From Acidobacteriota bacterium (GTDB taxonomy: Bacteria; Acidobacteriota; Terriglobia; Acidiferrales; UBA7541): a stretch of 64,000 nt of DNA. The stretch lies in NCBI GenBank assembly GCA_013289585.1, contig JABCZR010000008.1, forward strand, positions 1 through 64,000, read 5' to 3'. Shown here one piece after another: positions 62,702 to 64,000 of the stretch. The position numbers were made by a program, and so were the translations under genes. Each line of letters starts with the position of its first letter. Position 1 is the first letter of the stretch. The notes beneath the pieces were generated by a model. It made no database searches. It saw nothing but the letters and a program-made list of their open reading frames with translations, and was not told the DNA's origin.

Positions 62702-63841
62702 CTATCGTTGGATGCGCGAAAGAGCCCAAAGGGCAGATTCGGCAATCATCTGGTCAGGAGAGGATTGCAATCGTTCCAGAAGCCGGATGGATCCAGCATG
62801 CGCCGCGGCGCTGGCTCGCAAGCCGGAATTGCCAAGGGCAATGCAGGCGTTGCGCACTAGCCCGCGCCACTTGGTGCGCTTGATAGGGCTGCCGAGAAAG
62901 AGTCCGCGGAAATCCGCTTCGGTTAAGCTCGCGAGCCATTCGAGCCTGGGAAGCAGGAACGTCTCCTCCCGGCCGGAGGAACTGTCCGCTGCTTGACTCT
63001 CTTTCGACTCTGGAAAAGTTCTCGGCTGGAATTCCTGGAACGATGTCATGGGAGCGTGCCGATTCCACGGACAAACATCCTGACAGATATCGCAGCCGAA
63101 CACCTGCGTGCCCATAGGGCCGCGCAACTCCTCCGGGATGCTGCCGCGCAGCTCGATGGTCAGGTAGGAGATACACTTCCGCGCATCCAGGACGTAGGGC
63201 TCGACGAAGGCTTGCGTGGGACAAGCATCCAGGCATTGGCGGCAATTTCCGCACAGGTCCGGGGGCGGCAGTTCGTTTGCGGCCACAGATGGCTCCAGGT
63301 CGAGGGTGGTGAGGATCACTCCCAGAAAAAAGAACGAACCGAGAGTCTCGTTCAACAGCAGAGTATTTTTCCCAAGCCAGCCCAATCCCGCGTATTTTGC
63401 TAGCACCCGTTCCTGGACCGGGCCGGTGTCCACGTATGCGCGTGATTCGAATGGCTCGCGAACGCGCTCGCGGAGAGCTTCCACGAGAGCATTCAATCGA
63501 ACTCGCAAGACTTCGTGATAATCGTCTCCCCAGGAATAGCGGGAGATCCAGCCACGCGGCTCACCATCGTTGCGAGGTGCGCGTAGGTCCGTCGAAAGAG
63601 GCTGCGCCGTATTGTAATTGAGCAGGCAAACGATGATGCTTCGGACTCCCCGCATGACGCTTTGCGGATCGGCCCGCCGCGGATCGGAGAGATAGTTCAT
63701 CTCGCCCGCGTATCCGCTGGCCAGCCATTGCGAGGTGTTCGCAAGCTCCGGAAATTTTTCCGCACATACGACACCGCAAAGATCGAAACCCAATGATTTC
63801 GCGTGGGCGATGACCCACTGCGTATCGGAGATCTGCTTCAT
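62702..63841 (-). CDS. queG: Epoxyqueuosine reductase
   Basis: QueG completes queuosine synthesis in tRNA by reducing epoxyqueuosine, using cobalamin and two [4Fe-4S] clusters. The 379-residue protein has the early motif [36 protein letters not shown], and two clusters in [13 protein letters not shown] and [16 protein letters not shown]-like C-terminus follows ([10 protein letters not shown]). The ATG at 63841 is chosen because the family begins near this point; a longer frame runs to 63952 with an unrelated stretch. The last 160 bases of the window contain nothing recognised. Confidence 0.93.
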   Translation of the reverse strand: MKQISDTQWVIAHAKSLGFDLCGVVCAEKFPELANTSQWLASGYAGEMNYLSDPRRADPQSVMRGVRSIIVCLLNYNTAQPLSTDLRAPRNDGEPRGWISRYSWGDDYHEVLRVRLNALVEALRERVREPFESRAYVDTGPVQERVLAKYAGLGWLGKNTLLLNETLGSFFFLGVILTTLDLEPSVAANELPPPDLCGNCRQCLDACPTQAFVEPYVLDARKCISYLTIELRGSIPEELRGPMGTQVFGCDICQDVCPWNRHAPMTSFQEFQPRTFPESKESQAADSSSGREETFLLPRLEWLASLTEADFRGLFLGSPIKRTKWRGLVRNACIALGNSGLRASAAAHAGSIRLLERLQSSPDQMIAESALWALSRIQR

Positions 63842-64000
63842 CAGCAAGATTGTGCCGCAGGCATGCGCTGGAAGCGAGAGGGGAACGTTAACAGGTGTTA
63901 AGGGGCCGCTAAGAGGCGGGCTGCTCGAAACTGCTGAGCGCGGCGTGTTCATCCGTGAAAACGTCGAATACGGTAAAAAGTTTGGTGATTTGCAGGAGGT

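Noticed and set aside
1-64000. tRNA, rRNA, CRISPR arrays and complete insertion sequences
   Set aside because: Looked for by eye (T-loop motif, regular repeats, transposase motifs) and not found; a dedicated scan could still find a diverged one.

Overview
The window looks like a chromosomal segment from a soil-type Acidobacteriota (Terriglobia-like) genome. The reasons are the mix of an exosortase-A (XrtA/EpsH1)-type exopolysaccharide locus, a PEP-CTERM-like sorting tail, many PilZ proteins, a zinc-ribbon Ser/Thr kinase, a tandem ThyX and frequent interspersed palindromes. Family names are given from memory of the families; no search was run.

Layout. 1-4.4 kb: the 3' part of a secreted Ig-repeat protein and a secreted kelch-like protein. 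4.4-5.5 kb: mostly non-coding, but holding a 54-codon reading frame that is an almost ideal PEP-CTERM sorting tail directly behind a sigma-54-like promoter. 5.5-22.3 kb, minus strand: a long exopolysaccharide locus read from 22.3 kb towards 5.5 kb, consisting of initiating sugar transferase, small membrane protein, Wza-like export protein, outer-membrane barrel, Wzz-like chain-length protein, ExeA-like ATPase, tyrosine kinase, XRE regulator, FemAB-like protein, two GT4 glycosyltransferases, two asparagine-synthase-like amidotransferases and a NodB deacetylase. Many of these genes overlap by ATGA or similar junctions. 22.9-29.6 kb, plus strand: a divergent operon behind a strong sigma-54-like promoter, with two paralogous GNAT/FemAB-like acyltransferases flanking an acyl carrier protein, then an AMP-forming acyl ligase, a PLP decarboxylase and a glycosyltransferase. 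No exosortase, flippase or polymerase is visible in the window.

29.6-39.2 kb is a signalling block: small PilZ proteins, two sigma-54 activators (one stand-alone, one a response regulator paired with a soluble histidine kinase) and a GGDEF protein with a C-terminal PilZ-like domain. Position and content suggest that c-di-GMP and sigma-54 control of the polysaccharide locus is encoded next to it.

39.2-64 kb is mostly housekeeping and accessory genes: flavin-binding PNPOx-like protein, rpmE, tandem thyX, Rieske oxygenase, prfA-prmC, a Phd/PIN toxin-antitoxin pair, dinB, an RsbU-like phosphatase, cca, lon, a zinc-ribbon protein kinase, a YbjQ protein, a ceramide-glucosyltransferase-like GT, a LuxR-type regulator behind another strong sigma-54-like promoter, a Tat-exported Fe/Mn superoxide dismutase and queG. 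No tRNA, rRNA, CRISPR array or complete insertion sequence was recognised.
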